Notes under the pieces: generated by a model
Database searches by the model: none
What the model was told of the DNA's origin: nothing
The model's input: only the letters and a program-made list of their open reading frames with translations
NCBI GenBank assembly: GCA_937911745.1
Contig: CALDPX010000067.1
Location: 1-64,000 of the forward strand
From: an uncultured Alistipes sp.
GTDB lineage: Bacteria > Bacteroidota > Bacteroidia > Bacteroidales > Rikenellaceae
Direction of reading: 5' to 3'
Length of the DNA: 64,000 nt
Shown here: positions 1 to 9,000 of the stretch, piece by piece
How the letters are laid out: the number at the start of each line of letters is the position of its first letter
Numbering within the stretch: position 1 is the stretch's first letter
Program-made: the position numbers and the translations under genes

Positions 1-54
1 CCCCCGACCAGCTGATTACAAATCAGCTGCTCTGGCCAACTGAGCTACATCGGC
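1..54 (-). tRNA. tRNA-Thr (anticodon UGU), 3' end cut by window edge
   Basis: Read on the minus strand, the sequence begins with acceptor strand GCCGATG, then TA, D-stem GCTC and loop AGTTGGCCAGA, and an anticodon stem GCTGA/TCAGC enclosing loop TTTGTAA. Positions 34-36 of that loop are TGT, which reads Thr codons. The variable/T-arm and 3' acceptor strand lie outside the window. A TATATTTG box sits about 27 bases upstream (81-88). Confidence 0.93.
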
Positions 55-80
55 ACTTAGTTTGCCCTCATTTGGGGTTG

Positions 81-88
81 CAAATATA
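81..88 (-). promoter_or_regulatory. -7 box of tRNA-Thr promoter
   Basis: TATATTTG on the minus strand matches the Bacteroidota sigma-ABfr consensus TAnnTTTG and lies at the expected distance upstream of the tRNA 5' end at 54. Confidence 0.6.
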
Positions 89-278
89 TGCGAAATTTTT
101 TATTCCGCAAAACTTTGCGCAACAAATTTCCAAAAATTCGTTTCCGTATCTCTAAGAACCCTATTCTCAACCCAACATCCAAGTGCTAATGGCTGAAAAT
201 CGGCGACAAAAATACAACTCTTTTCCTTATAAAAAAATAATTGGGCGAGTTTTTTGCTCCCAAACCCCATTTTTTCAC

Positions 279-286
279 TACCTTTG
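279..286 (+). promoter_or_regulatory. -7 box for the MORN-protein gene
   Basis: TACCTTTG fits TAnnTTTG and lies 20 bases before the ATG at 306. It supports that ATG over an upstream ATG at 183, which would precede the promoter. Confidence 0.6.
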
Positions 287-305
287 TCTTATAACGAGGT
301 TGGCA

Positions 306-1232
306 ATGAAAAGATTTACACTTATATATATAATGTGTGCGTGCGCATTGGGCAGTGTTTCGGCGCAGACTCTCAGCGATTTTCTGCCCGCAGCCCGCAG
401 AGGAAACCCCACGGCACAGTACAATGCCGCACAATGTTATCGCTATGGTTGGGGCACACCCCCCAATCACACCGAGTGGCTACACTTGATGCGACTTGCT
501 GCTGAGGGAGGTTTGGCGGAAGCGAAGGAGATTTTGGTTCAACATCACGCCTTGTTTGCCCCCGAGATAGCCGCCCATTGGAGTGGAAAGAACGCCCCCT
601 CTGCCGACTACCACTACCACTCCTTTGACAATGGATGTTACTATGGCGAATTGCTCGGAGGTGCGATGGATGGCTATGGCACTTTTGTGTGGGATGATGG
701 CACTCTCTATCGTGGCGAGTGGGAAGATGGCGAGCGCTATGGCTTAGGGGTTACCATTTTCGACAACCAGCACATCTACGGCTCTCACAGAAAGGGGCAG
801 ATCGCGGGCTATGGAGCCATAATCATCACTGCCGAGGGGGAGTACCTTGCGGGAGCCAAAGGCAGTACCCGCTACGTGGGCTACTTTCAAGATGGACTAC
901 CTCACGGCATTGGAACGCTCTACAACGCACAAGGCGAGGTTACCTATTATGGTGATTTCAGGATGGGAACCCCAACATCGCCCTACCCCACCACAGCCCC
1001 CTACACCCGCTATCGCTGGCAATACGAAGTGCTGCCCAATGGCGACAGTTGGGAGGGCGAGAGTTGCGATGGTGTGCGCCAAGGTTGGGGCATCTACCGC
1101 TGGGCAGATGGTTCGTGGTGGTGCGGCTATTGGCACGAGGGCTTGCGCGAGGGCGAGGGGCTCTTTGTTCGCTCCGATGGCGCAATAATGCGTGGGATTT
1201 GGGAGAATGGAGAGTTGAGAATGGAGGGTTGA
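306..1232 (+). CDS. secreted Sel1/MORN-repeat protein
   Basis: 308 aa from the ATG at 306. The first ~20 residues (MKRFTLIYIMCACALGSVSA) form a signal peptide ending in an Ala-x-Ala-like site, so export is expected. Residues ~25-80 resemble one or two Sel1/TPR-like helical units (AARRGNPTAQYNAAQCYRYG). From ~105 to the end there are six or more MORN-type repeats with the usual Y-x-G-x-x-x-x-G-x-G pattern (GYGTFVWDDGTLYRGEW, GWGIYRWADGSWWCGYW). MORN repeats serve as structural or lipid/protein-binding scaffolds; no catalytic domain is visible. The frame is open back to 183, but that would place the signal peptide internally and start before the promoter at 279. The gene is monocistronic, with a strong hairpin after it. 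The specific function is unknown. Confidence 0.8.
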   Translation: MKRFTLIYIMCACALGSVSAQTLSDFLPAARRGNPTAQYNAAQCYRYGWGTPPNHTEWLHLMRLAAEGGLAEAKEILVQHHALFAPEIAAHWSGKNAPSADYHYHSFDNGCYYGELLGGAMDGYGTFVWDDGTLYRGEWEDGERYGLGVTIFDNQHIYGSHRKGQIAGYGAIIITAEGEYLAGAKGSTRYVGYFQDGLPHGIGTLYNAQGEVTYYGDFRMGTPTSPYPTTAPYTRYRWQYEVLPNGDSWEGESCDGVRQGWGIYRWADGSWWCGYWHEGLREGEGLFVRSDGAIMRGIWENGELRMEG

Positions 1233-1327
1233 GAAAATCGCGAGTCGAGCGAGGGCAGAGCGGGCTTGCACACGATGCCGAGCAAGAGCGACTTGGAGCA
1301 GCCGAAGGCTGGTCGGTTGAAAAATAG

Positions 1328-1371
1328 CAACAAAGCCCACGAGAGAATGTTCTCGTATGCTTTGTTGGTTT
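1328..1371. terminator. hairpin between convergent genes
   Basis: An imperfect stem (CAACAAAGC...ACGAGA / TCTCGT.GCTTTGTTG) is followed by TTTTT. It lies between the stop codons of the MORN gene (+) and the RibH-like gene (-), so it may serve both strands. Confidence 0.6.
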
Positions 1372-1385
1372 TTGGAAGGGAATTT

Positions 1386-1787
1386 TTAGTTTACCGAAGT
1401 GTCCATTTGGACTCTCTCGGCGCGGGCTTCCATCTCCATTTGCAAGCCGACCATCGCCACCGCAGCCCTTGCAAGGGAGGTGCCATCGGGATAGGAGATT
1501 GTTGTTACCACAGGCATATTCCAGTCGAGTACCACATCGGTAAGCCCATTGAGTGCCGCTGCGAGCACCTGGGGGTGCTCCTCAGTGGGCATAAAAACCA
1601 ATACAGCATCGACACTCGTCAGTTCGGCAAAACACTTGGCAGCAAGCACGGTCTCGGCTGTACCGGGCACAAGGCGATACTCCACCTCGCCCTCAATCTC
1701 TACCATCTGGTGGAGCGTATGCTCGGCAAGCATTGTCTGCTCTCCGCACCCCTCCACAACCACAAAACCGATTTTCAGTGCTGTCAT
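1386..1787 (-). CDS. short, divergent lumazine-synthase-like (RibH-like) protein
   Basis: 133 aa. The layout follows lumazine synthase (RibH): an N-terminal beta strand KIGFVVVEG, a motif LVPGTAETVLAAK (40-51) that lines up with the family's VPGAFEIPLAAK, then VDAVLVF (59-65), a buried MPVVTTIS strand (91-98) and a final Ala-rich helix (105-118). What is missing is the catalytic/phosphate segment of the family (G-x-x-x-R-G-x-T-x-H-F-D): here only PTEEHPQV (67-74) remains, and the substrate-binding Phe after PGA is Ala. It is ~20 residues shorter than usual RibH. It follows the TPR gene on the same strand, the position I associate with ribH in Bacteroidales. It is therefore either a degenerate RibH or a derived paralogue; enzymatic activity is doubtful. 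Confidence 0.6.
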   Translation of the reverse strand: MTALKIGFVVVEGCGEQTMLAEHTLHQMVEIEGEVEYRLVPGTAETVLAAKCFAELTSVDAVLVFMPTEEHPQVLAAALNGLTDVVLDWNMPVVTTISYPDGTSLARAAVAMVGLQMEMEARAERVQMDTSVN

Positions 1788-1814
1788 ACTCTGTTTATTG
1801 TACGTTTACTTACA

Positions 1815-1822
1815 CAAATATA
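1815..1822 (-). promoter_or_regulatory. -7 box for the RibH-like gene
   Basis: TATATTTG on the minus strand, 28 bases upstream of the ATG at 1787. The gene thus appears to have its own promoter rather than depending on the TPR gene upstream. Confidence 0.55.
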
Positions 1823-1868
1823 GTGCTTTTTTCCTCTCCCCACCCCACAAAACCGAAAAAAGTTAAGG

Positions 1869-2005
1869 GCGGAGGCGGAACGCCTCTTTTGTGCTGGGAT
1901 TTCTCCCAAGCGGTAAAAATGTAGAGAACGCGATGGATGCAAGGCAGGGTCGGAACGACCCTTTTGTGCTGGGATTTCTCCCAAGCGGTAAAAATGTAGA
2001 GAACG
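1869..2005. repeat. tandem 62-nt structured repeat, two units
   Basis: Unit 1 is 1869-1930 and unit 2 is 1944-2005, separated by 13 bases. The last ~45 bases of each unit are identical and contain the hairpin TGGGATTTCTCCCA. The first ~17 bases form a second hairpin whose stem differs: GAGGCG-GAA-CGCCTC in unit 1 and GGGTCG-GAA-CGACCC in unit 2. Both strands of the stem changed together while the loop stayed the same. Confidence 0.85.
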
Positions 2006-2007
2006 GA

Positions 2008-2108
2008 GGGATTTTTGTGCCAAACAAGAAGGCGAGTCCGCAGTTTGCTCTTCGCAAATGAGGAACTCGCCTATCGCAGTGCGGTGCAAAAAGCACCCGT
2101 TATATGCA
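2008..2108 (-). repeat. nested palindromic 3' element, copy A
   Basis: A nested hairpin starts three bases after the TPR gene stop. Its inner core pairs GGCGAGT-CCGCAGTTTGC with GCAAATGAGGAACTCGCC around a 5-nt loop; an outer arm pairs TTTTTGTGCC with GGTGCAAAAA. GGTGC-AAAAA-GCACC is an alternative local hairpin. The same architecture recurs at 4481, 11868, 33772 and 61893, each time next to a minus-strand stop codon. Confidence 0.8.
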
Positions 2109-2111
2109 TTT

Positions 2112-2798
2112 TTATTTCAGGCGACCGATGTAGGTATCAATATCACGCGCCTCAATCGAGGTATTGAACTCTTCGGCGATGCGCTCGTAAGCAGCCAGCG
2201 CAGCGGCGGTGTTGCCAAGAGCCTCCTCTACCAAGCCGAGTTTTTTCAGATAGCAGGGAGCGGTGAGCGAGTTGTTGCTTGCCTCAACAGCCTTGCGGTA
2301 CATAGCAGCAGCCTTTGCCAAGTCGCCACCATCGGCGATGATGTCGCCCTGCAAACCGAGGTTTTGAGCGTTGATAATCTCTGCGGGTGCGCCTTTTGTA
2401 GCGTCATACTGTTTCAGATACTCCAAAGCGGTCGCGTTATCGCCCAATTTGATGTAGCAGATACCTGCGTAGTGAGCAGCGAGCGAAGCCTGAGGGGTTG
2501 AGCCATAGTTGTCGATAACCTCCAAGAAACCTGCATAGTTGCCGTCGCCATCGAGAGCCAACTGCCACTCCTCGGCGTTGAAGTTTTGGATTGCTGCGAA
2601 CATCTCTGCCGATGCTTTCTCGGCGCGAGGCTGAGCGATGAGGTACTTGTTAGCAAAGTAGCCACCGATGACTACGATGATTGCCACCAATACCCAAGTT
2701 ACAAGTTTAGAGTTTTTCTCGAAGAATTTTTCGGTTTTGCTTACGGTCTCGGTTACTACCTCCTCGTAGGTGTTCTCCTGTTGTTTGTTGTTTGCCAT
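2112..2798 (-). CDS. membrane-anchored tetratricopeptide-repeat protein
   Basis: 228 aa. A cytoplasmic N-terminus (1-32) is followed by one membrane span (VTWVLVAIIVVIGGYFA, ~33-50) and an extracytoplasmic helical domain with TPR-like pairs (ASLAAHYAGICYIKLGDNATA, then LAKAAAMYRKAVEAS and AALAAYERIAEEF). This resembles the YfgM-like tetratricopeptide family often found beside ribH in Bacteroidales. Members act as adaptor or chaperone-like proteins at the membrane; no catalytic motif is present. It is divergent from recF and has its own TACTTTTG box. Function is inferred from architecture only. Confidence 0.8.
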   Translation of the reverse strand: MANNKQQENTYEEVVTETVSKTEKFFEKNSKLVTWVLVAIIVVIGGYFANKYLIAQPRAEKASAEMFAAIQNFNAEEWQLALDGDGNYAGFLEVIDNYGSTPQASLAAHYAGICYIKLGDNATALEYLKQYDATKGAPAEIINAQNLGLQGDIIADGGDLAKAAAMYRKAVEASNNSLTAPCYLKKLGLVEEALGNTAAALAAYERIAEEFNTSIEARDIDTYIGRLK

Positions 2799-2844
2799 AG
2801 TTTTTATTGTGTTTTAATTATCTCTCGTGCGAGTGTTCGAACCA

Positions 2845-2852
2845 CAAAAGTA
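2845..2852 (-). promoter_or_regulatory. -7 box for the TPR gene
   Basis: TACTTTTG on the minus strand, 47 bases upstream of the ATG at 2798, in the divergent region shared with recF. Confidence 0.5.
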
Positions 2853-2914
2853 CACCTTTTTGCGGAAAAACAGCAGGTTGTGGGTATTTTTTTTCTTCTT
2901 TCACACAAAATCAC

Positions 2915-2922
2915 TACCTTTG
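2915..2922 (+). promoter_or_regulatory. -7 box for recF
   Basis: TACCTTTG, 24 bases before the recF ATG at 2946. It lies downstream of the other in-frame upstream ATGs and so supports the short start. Confidence 0.6.
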
Positions 2923-2945
2923 AGAGGTCAAAAGCGAAGAAAACA

Positions 2946-4049
2946 ATGAGGCTCGAAAAACTTTCACTGCTCAATTTCAAGAACATCACCGAGTGTCGCA
3001 TAGTGCCCTCGGCGGGTATCAACTGCATTGTCGGCTCGAATGGTGCAGGCAAGACCAACGTGGTGGATGCCATACATTTTCTCTCGATGAGCAAGTCGGC
3101 ACTCTCGATGACCGATGGTCAGAGCGTGCGCCACGGCGAGCCTTTCTTTATGCTCTCGGGCGACTACACCACCGATGGCGATATGGGCGTTACGGTCACT
3201 TGTGGTTTCGAGAAGGGCAAAGGCAAGTCGCTGAAATTCTGCGGCAAGGAGTATGAGCGATTGGCAGACCACATTGGCGTTGTGCCTATTGTTATGGTGT
3301 CGCCATCGGACGGGGTGCTTGTGAGTGATGCGGCAGACGAACGCCGCCGCTGGCTCAACGCCTTCCTATCGCAACTCGACCACTCCTATCTCGATGCCAC
3401 GATGCGCTACAACCGACTGCTGGCGGAGCGCAACTCTATGCTCAAACAGGGCGAGATGCTGTTGCCCGAACTGCTCGATGTCATTGATGAGAGGATTGCC
3501 GAGCAGGGCGAGAGGGTTGCTGCGGCAAGGCGTGATGTATTGGAGCGCCTGGCTCCCATTGCCGAAAGACTCTATGGCGAGATTGCCGCCGAGGGCGAGA
3601 GTGTATGCCTTTCGTACCGCTCGGAGTTGAATGACACACCTTTCTTGGAAATCCTTAGGGCAAACCGCCAAAAAGACCTCGTTATGGGCTATACAACCTC
3701 GGGCATTCATCGTGACGATGTGACAATGTTGATTGGTGGCTACCCATTGCGCAAATTCGGCTCGCAGGGACAACAAAAGTCGTTCTTGCTGGCTCTCAAA
3801 CTCGCCCAATATAAGTTGCTGCACGAGCGTCTGGGCGAACGTCCGCTGCTACTGCTTGACGACCTATTCGATAAACTCGATGAGCAAAGACTCCAAAAAC
3901 TCATCCGCCTGACCTCCAACGAGGAGTTCGGTCAGGTATTCATTACGGACTGCAACCGCGAACGCATAATCTCCATCCTCAAAGAGAGTGGCAAGGAGTT
4001 CAGACTCTTCTCGGTGACAGATGGCGAAGTAACCCAAGAGGAGGTGTAG
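2946..4049 (+). CDS. recF: DNA replication/repair protein RecF
   Basis: 367 aa, the normal RecF length. RecF is an ABC-type ATPase that binds single-/double-strand DNA junctions and helps RecO/RecR load RecA at gaps. Walker A is GSNGAGKT (30-37), the ABC signature is GSQGQQKS (272-279) and Walker B is LLLLDD (301-306) followed by the D-loop FDKLDE. The opening MRLEKLSLLNFKNI is typical of the family. The frame is open further upstream (to 2586), but that part overlaps the divergent TPR gene and the promoter, so the start at 2946 is chosen. The DUF721 gene follows after four bases, so the two are probably co-transcribed. Confidence 0.96.
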   Translation: MRLEKLSLLNFKNITECRIVPSAGINCIVGSNGAGKTNVVDAIHFLSMSKSALSMTDGQSVRHGEPFFMLSGDYTTDGDMGVTVTCGFEKGKGKSLKFCGKEYERLADHIGVVPIVMVSPSDGVLVSDAADERRRWLNAFLSQLDHSYLDATMRYNRLLAERNSMLKQGEMLLPELLDVIDERIAEQGERVAAARRDVLERLAPIAERLYGEIAAEGESVCLSYRSELNDTPFLEILRANRQKDLVMGYTTSGIHRDDVTMLIGGYPLRKFGSQGQQKSFLLALKLAQYKLLHERLGERPLLLLDDLFDKLDEQRLQKLIRLTSNEEFGQVFITDCNRERIISILKESGKEFRLFSVTDGEVTQEEV

Positions 4050-4053
4050 CCCT

Positions 4054-4344
4054 ATGAGAAGATGTTATCCCACACGCATCGGCGACCTGTGGAGTGGCTT
4101 CAAGGAGGAACACCCCACCATCTCGCGCCTTATTGCCGAGGGCTCGGTGCCCGATGTGTGGCGTAGGGTTGCGGGCGAGGGGCTTGCGAATGCCACGAAG
4201 GTCACTTTTGTGCGCGGAACACTCTTTGTGCAGGTTGGTGCCTCGGTGGTGCGCCACGAGATATTCATCAACCGCGAAAACTTCCGCCACGAAATGAACG
4301 CCATCCTCGGCGAAGAGTTCGTGAAAACAATCATTGTGAAATAG
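4054..4344 (+). CDS. DUF721 (DciA-like) protein
   Basis: 96 aa. The pattern W-R-R-V-A-G (36-41), then ATKVTFVRGTLFVQVGASVVRHEI, is typical of the DUF721 family, whose compact KH-like domain is known in other bacteria as DciA, the loader of replicative helicase DnaB. It follows recF by four bases, which fits a replication/repair role. Assignment is to the family; DciA activity in this organism is inference. Confidence 0.8.
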   Translation: MRRCYPTRIGDLWSGFKEEHPTISRLIAEGSVPDVWRRVAGEGLANATKVTFVRGTLFVQVGASVVRHEIFINRENFRHEMNAILGEEFVKTIIVK

Positions 4345-4480
4345 GGGAGGCGAGGAAGAGTAGGAGCAACAGGAGAGGAGTAACAGGAAAGATGAGGGGG
4401 GGGTAGGAAACTCTTGTCTTTCTTTTTTTATTTTCGCTCCTATTGCTCTTGGTTTTATTGTTGTTTCCACCCCCACACCC

Positions 4481-4608
4481 ATCCAAGTGCATATTGCAGA
4501 GGGATTTTTGTGCCAAAAGAGGGAGCGACTCCGCAGTTTGCTAAATGCAAATGAGGAAGCCGCTCTCTGAATTTTGGTGCAAAAAGCACCTGCAAGATGC
4601 ACTTGGAT
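4481..4608 (-). repeat. nested palindromic 3' element, copy B
   Basis: This is the longest copy. A perfect 12-nt outer inverted repeat (4481-4492 with 4597-4608) reaches into the stop codon of the efflux outer-membrane factor. Inside it lie TGCAG/CTGCA, the TTTTTG...CC/GG...CAAAAA arm and the core CCGCAGTTTGC-TAAAT-GCAAATGAGG. The rest of the 4345-4607 gap is purine-rich (repeats of ACAGGA) with no gene visible. Confidence 0.8.
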
Positions 4609-6041
4609 TACCAGCCGCCGCCAAGTGCTTTGTAAAGTGACACATAGGCGGAAAGTTGCTCTGTCAGGAGCGCAATATAGTCGAGTTGCGAGGAGTAGAG
4701 ATTGCGCTCGGCATCTATGAGGTTGAGCGAGGAGGCAAGACCATCGGCATAGAGTGCAGCGGTCATCTCTTGAAGTCGTGCATTGGCTGTGAGCAGTTCG
4801 AGATATTTCTCGACCTCATTGTTGTAGGTCTCGATAGCCACAAGTGCACTCTCCACATCCGACAAAGCCCCCAAAGCAACACTCTGGTAGTTGAGCATCG
4901 CCTGTCGCCACCCCTCGTATGCCTTACGCTCCTCGGCACGCAACTCGCCAAAGTGGAAGAGTGGCTGAGTGAGCGATAGCGAGGCTGTCCAGTAGGCGGG
5001 GTTATGCGAAGTGAGCCCTTTGAGCGTGGAGGAGAGGAGTCCTCCTTCGCCTGTGAGTGCAAAGGATGGTAGGCGATTGGCGCGGGCTATGCGTGTGCGT
5101 GCAGCGGCAGCCTCCACCTTGTGGAACGCCTCCATAACATCGGGACGTCTTTCGAGCATTGCCGAGGGCAGACCACTCGGCACATAGACGGGCAGAGGGG
5201 CTGCCGTAAGGTGCCCGCAGTAGAGCCCATCGAGCCTTGCGCCACGCGAATGTTCGCACTCACGAGAGTGGGATGGCATAGGCAGCAACTCGGGCTCGCC
5301 ACCCACAAGGGTGTTAAGCGCGAGGTTTGCCTGCAACATCGCTCGGCGGTAGGAGGGTATGTCGGTGGCTGCTGTGGCAGTTAGCGAGCGGGCTTGCCAG
5401 AGGTCCACGCCCGAGGTGTAGCCGTAGTAGAAGAGAGAGTCGCTCTTCTGCTGAGCCTCCAAGCGCAGGGCATAACTGCGCTCGGAGATTTCGAGCGAGC
5501 GGGCATACTGCAACCACTCGAAATAGGTCGTTGCCACCTCTGCCTCCAAGGTAAGGCGTGCGGCACGATAGCCCCACTCGCTTGCCAAAAACTCTTCGCG
5601 GGCAGCATCGGTGGTGGCTCCTGCGCCAAAGAGTGACAACTCCCAACTCGCCCTGGGTAGCAGCGAGTAACTCTGGGCAATGCGTTTTTTGCCTCCATCG
5701 GAGGGTGTTGTGTAGGTTGCCGAACCGCTCACCCCGACATCCACTTGTGGCAGAAGCGATGCCCTTGCCGTAGCCATAGTTTGTCGTGCCACCTCCACGT
5801 TGGAGAGTGCCACCGCGAGGTCTTGGTTGTTTTCGAGGGCGGTGAGGATTAGTCTGTTGAGCGTTGTGTCGCCAAAGACCTCCCACCACTCCACGCCCAC
5901 CACCAAGAGCGTGTCGCCCCTATGGGCGAAGATATACTCATCGGGCGTGATGACGGGCACTATCTCGGGCGGAGTTACGGCACACGCCGACACCAAAGCC
6001 ACACCCCCCACAAGCCATCTACAAAGTGCTCTCTTTTTCAT
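4608..6041 (-). CDS. RND efflux outer-membrane factor (OprM/NodT-type lipoprotein)
   Basis: 477 aa. The N-terminus MKKRALCRWLVGGVALVSAC carries a lipobox with lipidated Cys20. The body shows the two-fold TolC/OEP repeat: LILTALENNQDLAVALSNVEVARQ near the start and again VEAAAARTRIARANRLPSFALTG and LNYQSVALGALSDVESALV, with the conserved LTQPLFHFG beta-barrel segment. Such proteins form the trimeric outer-membrane channel of tripartite multidrug pumps. The start overlaps the pump gene by 23 bases, so translation is likely coupled. It is the last gene of the efflux operon. Confidence 0.93.
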   Translation of the reverse strand: MKKRALCRWLVGGVALVSACAVTPPEIVPVITPDEYIFAHRGDTLLVVGVEWWEVFGDTTLNRLILTALENNQDLAVALSNVEVARQTMATARASLLPQVDVGVSGSATYTTPSDGGKKRIAQSYSLLPRASWELSLFGAGATTDAAREEFLASEWGYRAARLTLEAEVATTYFEWLQYARSLEISERSYALRLEAQQKSDSLFYYGYTSGVDLWQARSLTATAATDIPSYRRAMLQANLALNTLVGGEPELLPMPSHSRECEHSRGARLDGLYCGHLTAAPLPVYVPSGLPSAMLERRPDVMEAFHKVEAAAARTRIARANRLPSFALTGEGGLLSSTLKGLTSHNPAYWTASLSLTQPLFHFGELRAEERKAYEGWRQAMLNYQSVALGALSDVESALVAIETYNNEVEKYLELLTANARLQEMTAALYADGLASSLNLIDAERNLYSSQLDYIALLTEQLSAYVSLYKALGGGW

Positions 6042-9000
6042 ACTCTTTGCGTTTTTGAATCATTCTTTCGCGCTTCTTTTCAAACTTAGCCACTCGTCCC
6101 ACAAGGTGGTAGAGTGCGGGATAGACAAAAATGCCGAGCGTTGTGGCTATGAGCATACCACCCACCAGAGCCACCCCCATCACATTGCGAGCCACCGAGT
6201 AGGCTCCCGAAGCAAAGACAAGTGGCAAGATGCCGACAATGAAGGCAAATGCCGTCATTAGGATTGGTCTCAGGCGCAGTTTTGCTGCCGCAATCGAGGC
6301 TTCGTGGAGTGACAGTCCCTCATCGTAGAACTTTCTATCGGCATACTCCACCACCAAAATAGCACTCTTTGCCGACAGACCAATGAGCATCACAAGCGAC
6401 ACTTTCATAAAGATGTTGTCGATGTAGATGGGGTTCAAAAGGTGAGCAAGCCACACAAACAGCAGCGACCCGAAGAGTGCGAGGGGCACACCGAGCAGTA
6501 CGCTCATAGGTAGCGACCACGAGTTGTAGAGTGCCGCCAGAGCCAAGAAGACAAAGACCACCGCCAACAGGTAGGTTAAGCCTCCGCCCGAGGCTGTTGC
6601 CTCTTGGTAGGATACTCCGCTCCACGCCAACGTAACATCATCGGGCAGGGTGCTCTCGGCAAGGCTTTCGAGGGCTTTCATTGCATCATCCGAGGAGGTG
6701 CCCGCCGAGGGCGTTGCATTGACGGCTATGGCATCGTAGAGGTTGAATTGGGTGATATACTCCACACCCACCGTATCCCTCAGTTCCACAAAGGGGGCTA
6801 TGGGAACGCTCTCGCCCCGAGAGTTTTTCACATAGTAGCCCGCCAAGTCGCTCTCTGTTCGGCGATACTCCGCGTCTGCCTGAATGTAGGTCTGGTAGAG
6901 TTTGCCGAAGCGGTTGAAGTTGCCCACATAAAGACCTCCATACATAGCCGACAGCAACTCCCTCACGTCGGCTGGTGCCACCCCCTCTTGGAGAGCAAGA
7001 GGCTCATTGATGACAAGTTTGCGCTGTGGCACTTCGGCATCGAACTGGGTGGAGATGGAGGCTATCTCGGGCAGGCTGTCAGCCGCAGCCATAAAACGCT
7101 CTGCCTCCTCGGCGAGGTAACGCACATCTCCGCTTCCTCTATTTTGGAGCATAAACGTAACGCCCGAGGCGACACCCAGACCGGGGATTGAGGGCGGCTC
7201 GAAAGCGTAGAAGACTCCCTCGGGCACCTCGGTATAGAGAGTGGCATTGAGTTCGGCGGCTATCTCCTCGGCAGAGCGGGTGCGCTCCTTGTAGGGGTCG
7301 AGGGTGACGAAAATCACTCCGCTATTGGTTGCTGCCACTCCCGTCAGCAAGTCGAAGCCCGCTGTCGAAGCCTCGTAGTGCACACCCTCGGTAGAGCGAA
7401 TGATTTCGACCGCTTTCTCTATTGCCGCATCGGTGCGCGAGACGCTCGCCGCATCGGGCAACTCCACCGACACCATAAGGTAGCCTTGGTCCTCGCTCGT
7501 GAGGAAACCGCTCGGCAAAGATTTGAAGAAGAAGAGCGTTGCACCACCCGTAAGTACAACCAAGAGCAGCGTGCGCGCCGAATGGCGCACCACCACCTGC
7601 GTGGAGCGCATATAACCATCCACGCTCCTATCGAAGAGGCGGTTGAAAGCCCCCAGCACTCCCTTTGTGGTGCGCACTTTGGGGCGCAGAAGGAGCGAGC
7701 ATAAGGCAGGCGAGAGCGTCAGGGCATTGAATGCCGAGATGACCAATGCCACCGATATACCCATAGCAAACTGCTGGAACATTTTGCCCGTTATACCCTC
7801 CATAAGTGTTGCCGGAATGAAAACCGCCAATAGCACTACGGTGGTTGCTACGATGGGCGAGGAGACTTGACGCATAGCCTCCAAGGTGGCTTTGCGAGGG
7901 CTCTTGCCCGCCTCGATACCCACCTGCACCGCCTCCACAACCACAATGGCATCATCTACCACCAAGCCAATAGCCAGCACCAAGCCCAAGAGCGAGATGA
8001 TGTTTATCGAAAATCCCAGCAGCGGAAAGACCGCAAAGGCTCCGACAATCGAAACAGGTATGGCAATCAGAGGGATGAGCGTTGCTCGCAGGTCTTGCAA
8101 GAAGATGAAGATTACGAGAATAACCAGGGCAAGCGTGAAGAGCATTGTGGAGAAAATCTCCTCAATACCCGCCTCAATACTCTCCGTAGCATCTATGATG
8201 GTGGCTGTTTCGACACTCTCGGGGAACCTATCCTCTATTGAGGCTATGGTTGCCTTCACCTTGCCTCCCACCTCTACGGCGTTGCTACCGGGGGTTTGGT
8301 AGACCACCACAAGGGCAGCAGGATCGCCATCGAAGGCAGAGAAAGCACCATAGGTCTGGCATCCCAACTCCACGCGGGCAACATCGCCAATCGTCACCAC
8401 CTCCCCTTTGGGCGTAACTCGGAGGGCAATCTGCTCGTACTGCTCTGCCTCGGAGAGTGCAGGAGGGGTGGTAACGGTATAGGTAAACGCCTCGGGCTCG
8501 GCAAGGGGCTCGGCTCCGAGTTTACCTGCCGAGAAGATTGTCGCCTCGTTCTGTATGGCAGAGGCTATATCCTCCACCGAGATGTCGTAGAGTGCCATAC
8601 GGTAGGGATTTACCCACACTCGCATAGCATACTTACCCGCACCGAGGATTTGCACCTTGCCCACGCCGTCAATCTTCAACAACTCGTTCTGGATGTTGAT
8701 GTACGCCCAATTCGAGAGGAAGTTATCATCATACATCCCTCCTCGGGAGTAGAGTGCGTAGATGAGCAAAAAACCCGTCTGCGACTTCTGAGTTGTAACG
8801 CCCTGCTGAATAACCTCCGAGGGCAAGCCTGCCGTGGAGGAGGAGATTTTGTTTTGCACAAAAATCTCATCGAGGTCGGCATCGCTGCCAATGTCAAAGA
8901 GGATTTGGAGCGACATAGAGCCATCGCCCGCCGAGGTGGTCTGCATATAGAGCATATCGCTCACACCCATAACCCCCTCGGCAAGAGGTGTTGCCACCGA

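Noticed and set aside
1784..2089. Minus-strand frame encoding a repeated peptide (HFYRLGEIPAQK)
   Set aside because: It is produced by the two units of the structured DNA repeat; no start region or domain supports a gene.
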